Position numbers and translations under genes: made by a program | Part shown: piece after piece, positions 62,916-64,000 of the stretch | How the letters are laid out: every line of letters starts with the position of its first letter | Position numbering within the stretch: the stretch's first letter is position 1 | Assembly: GCA_047602465.1 (NCBI GenBank) | Contig: JASGHF010000001.1 | Location: 1,860,001 to 1,924,000 of the forward strand | Source: JADZAI01 sp047602465 | GTDB lineage: Bacteria > Pseudomonadota > Alphaproteobacteria > Micropepsales > Micropepsaceae | Direction of reading: 5' to 3' | Length of the DNA stretch: 64,000 nucleotides | Notes under the pieces: model-generated | The model's input: the letters and a program-made list of their open reading frames with translations, nothing else | Databases searched by the model: none | Told to the model about the DNA's origin: nothing

Positions 62916-63569
62916 ATGGCTCAGACCTCACTCCGCCTCGCCGTCCTGATCGACGCCGACAATGTTTCCGCCGATCTGGCAGACGCTCTTTTTCGCAAGG
63001 TTTCCGAGCATGGAGAGCCTACAATACGCCGTGCCTACGGCGCGTTAGGCGGCGCAGATCTTGGCGGATGGCGCGAAGCTTTGAAGGCTCACGCAATTAC
63101 GCCTTTGCCGCATTTGAGGGTTTCATCCGGCAAGAACGGCGCAGACATCGCGTTAGCCATCGACGCTATGGAGTTTCTGCAACTGCGAAATGTGGACGCC
63201 TTCTGCATCGTATCATCTGACAACGACTTCTCGCGCTTGGCGGCACGTATTCGTGAGCGTGGCAGCATCGTCTTCGGCTTTGGTGACGATCGTGTGACAC
63301 CAGAGGCCAGACGTTTCTTCTCTAAGTTTTTCGATCTTTCAGCCACACCAAGCGACCCTCGGCTGGCTTGGGTTTTGAAGCACTATTCAGAGGTTTCAAA
63401 CGGCGACTCTCGTGTTCTGCTGAGCCACTTCGGCAAAGCGCTGAAAGCGGCAGGCCCTCCTTTCGAATATAAGAGATTGAGTAAACTCCTCGACGAACTT
63501 GGTGCGTTTGACCGCAACGAGCAGTACGTCTCTCTGAAGTCGCCACCGGCACGGCGGCGTTCTGCCTGA
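62916..63569 (+). CDS. NYN-domain ribonuclease with LOTUS/OST-HTH-like C-terminus
   Basis: 217 residues. The PIN-like NYN fold has its acidic set in LRLAVLIDADNVSADL, SSGKNGADIALAIDAMEFL and FCIVSSDNDFSRLAARIRERG. The C-terminal part (VLLSHFGKALKAAGPPFEYKRLSKLLDELG) resembles an OST-HTH/LOTUS RNA-binding domain. NYN proteins cut RNA and the acidic residues here look complete. The gene is noticeably less GC-rich than its neighbours and stands alone, suggesting horizontal acquisition. Confidence 0.82.
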   Translation: MAQTSLRLAVLIDADNVSADLADALFRKVSEHGEPTIRRAYGALGGADLGGWREALKAHAITPLPHLRVSSGKNGADIALAIDAMEFLQLRNVDAFCIVSSDNDFSRLAARIRERGSIVFGFGDDRVTPEARRFFSKFFDLSATPSDPRLAWVLKHYSEVSNGDSRVLLSHFGKALKAAGPPFEYKRLSKLLDELGAFDRNEQYVSLKSPPARRRSA

Positions 63570-63663
63570 ACCGCCGCTGAAATCCGTCCGCGCCGTTTGG
63601 CCGCTTTGACGGAACCCGCCCCGCGCGCGACAACCCCGACCCTAGCTTGAAAGGGATTCTCGC

Positions 63664-64000
63664 ATGCGCCTTCGCCCCCTCCTCCTCGCCAGTGCCGTAC
63701 TTGCCGGCCCGGCCTTCGCCGCCGAAGCGGCCCCCGCCGCAGAGGTGCAGACGCTGGACTGCGCGGCGCCTTTCAACAAGGAGACGACCGAGGCCGACCT
63801 GATCGCCACCTTCGGCAAGGAGAATGTCGAGTACAAGACCGTCCCCGGCGCCGAAGGCACGGAAACCAACGCCAGCGTCCTCTTCCCCAACGACCCGGCG
63901 AAATCACTGACCGTCTATTGGTGGGACGAAGAGAAGCGCGCCCGCCCCGCCGCCGTCACCATGCAGTCCGACTTCTCGGCCGACCCGGAGGGCATCGACC
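63664..64000 (+). CDS. Exported protein of unknown function, 3' end outside window
   Basis: At least 112 residues: signal peptide MRLRPLLLASAVLAGPAFAAEA, then VQTLDCAAPFNKETTEADLIATFGKENVEYKTVPG and FPNDPAKSLTVYWWDEEKR. The text resembles small periplasmic proteins with no assigned role. The reading frame is open at the window edge, so length and family are unresolved. Confidence 0.6.
   Translation, partial: MRLRPLLLASAVLAGPAFAAEAAPAAEVQTLDCAAPFNKETTEADLIATFGKENVEYKTVPGAEGTETNASVLFPNDPAKSLTVYWWDEEKRARPAAVTMQSDFSADPEGID

Overview
The window is a high-GC alphaproteobacterial chromosome segment. The genus is not resolved. The flanks carry a RegB/RegA redox two-component pair beside a SCO1-like gene, an intracellular PHB depolymerase, hrcA-grpE and dnaK-dnaJ, an lpiA/acvB-type lysyl-phosphatidylglycerol operon, and the lpoA / rsmI-yraN-gshB neighbourhood. 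No rRNA, tRNA or CRISPR array was seen.

Layout. 1-4345: lpiA with two VirJ/AcvB-type hydrolase genes. 4435-8511: phaZ, SCO1, regB, regA. 8513-14543: mmcB, two small exported proteins, an M3 oligopeptidase, a propeller/TPR protein and a diiron ferritin-like protein. 15096-18539: a large MMPL-type RND transporter. 18627-21280: nitroreductase, membrane protein, LysR regulator. 21296-29137: dnaJ, dnaK, a YpfJ-type zinc peptidase, a sensor kinase, grpE and hrcA. 29225-31708: rph, rdgB, hemW. 31705-33102: lpoA-like lipoprotein. 55172-64000: the rest of rsmI, yraN, a SirB1-type gene, gshB, a Crp/Fnr regulator facing tauD and a Rieske oxygenase, dedA, comM, a NYN-domain gene and an exported protein cut by the window edge.

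The striking feature is 33283-55171, a foreign island of about 21.9 kb that splits rsmI exactly between two codons, with only GCC shared at both borders. It carries a Tn7-like transposition module (tnsA, tnsB, tnsC, tniQ) with a Ner-like regulator. Its cargo looks catabolic: an arylformamidase-like hydrolase, an aldehyde dehydrogenase, a DapA-family protein, 3-hydroxyanthranilate 3,4-dioxygenase, an aspartate-dehydrogenase-like protein, a DMT permease and a branched-chain-type ABC importer, with two LysR regulators. Seven cargo genes have frameshifts and one of these also has an in-frame stop. The tns genes and the core dioxygenase operon are intact.

Two observations suggest the island is a circularised element that entered linearly. 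First, two transposon ends of identical geometry (terminal 12-mer TGTCGGGTGACA, then TTTGTCCATTT at the same distance) sit back to back at 47575/47584, separated by 8 bp inside the island, instead of at its borders. Second, the hydrolase gene is split over the two island borders: its first codons are at the right edge and the remainder at the left edge, same strand. A circle opened inside that gene and joined to rsmI through a 3-bp GCC match explains both. An assembly or library chimera between a circular element and the chromosome would look the same and cannot be excluded from sequence alone.
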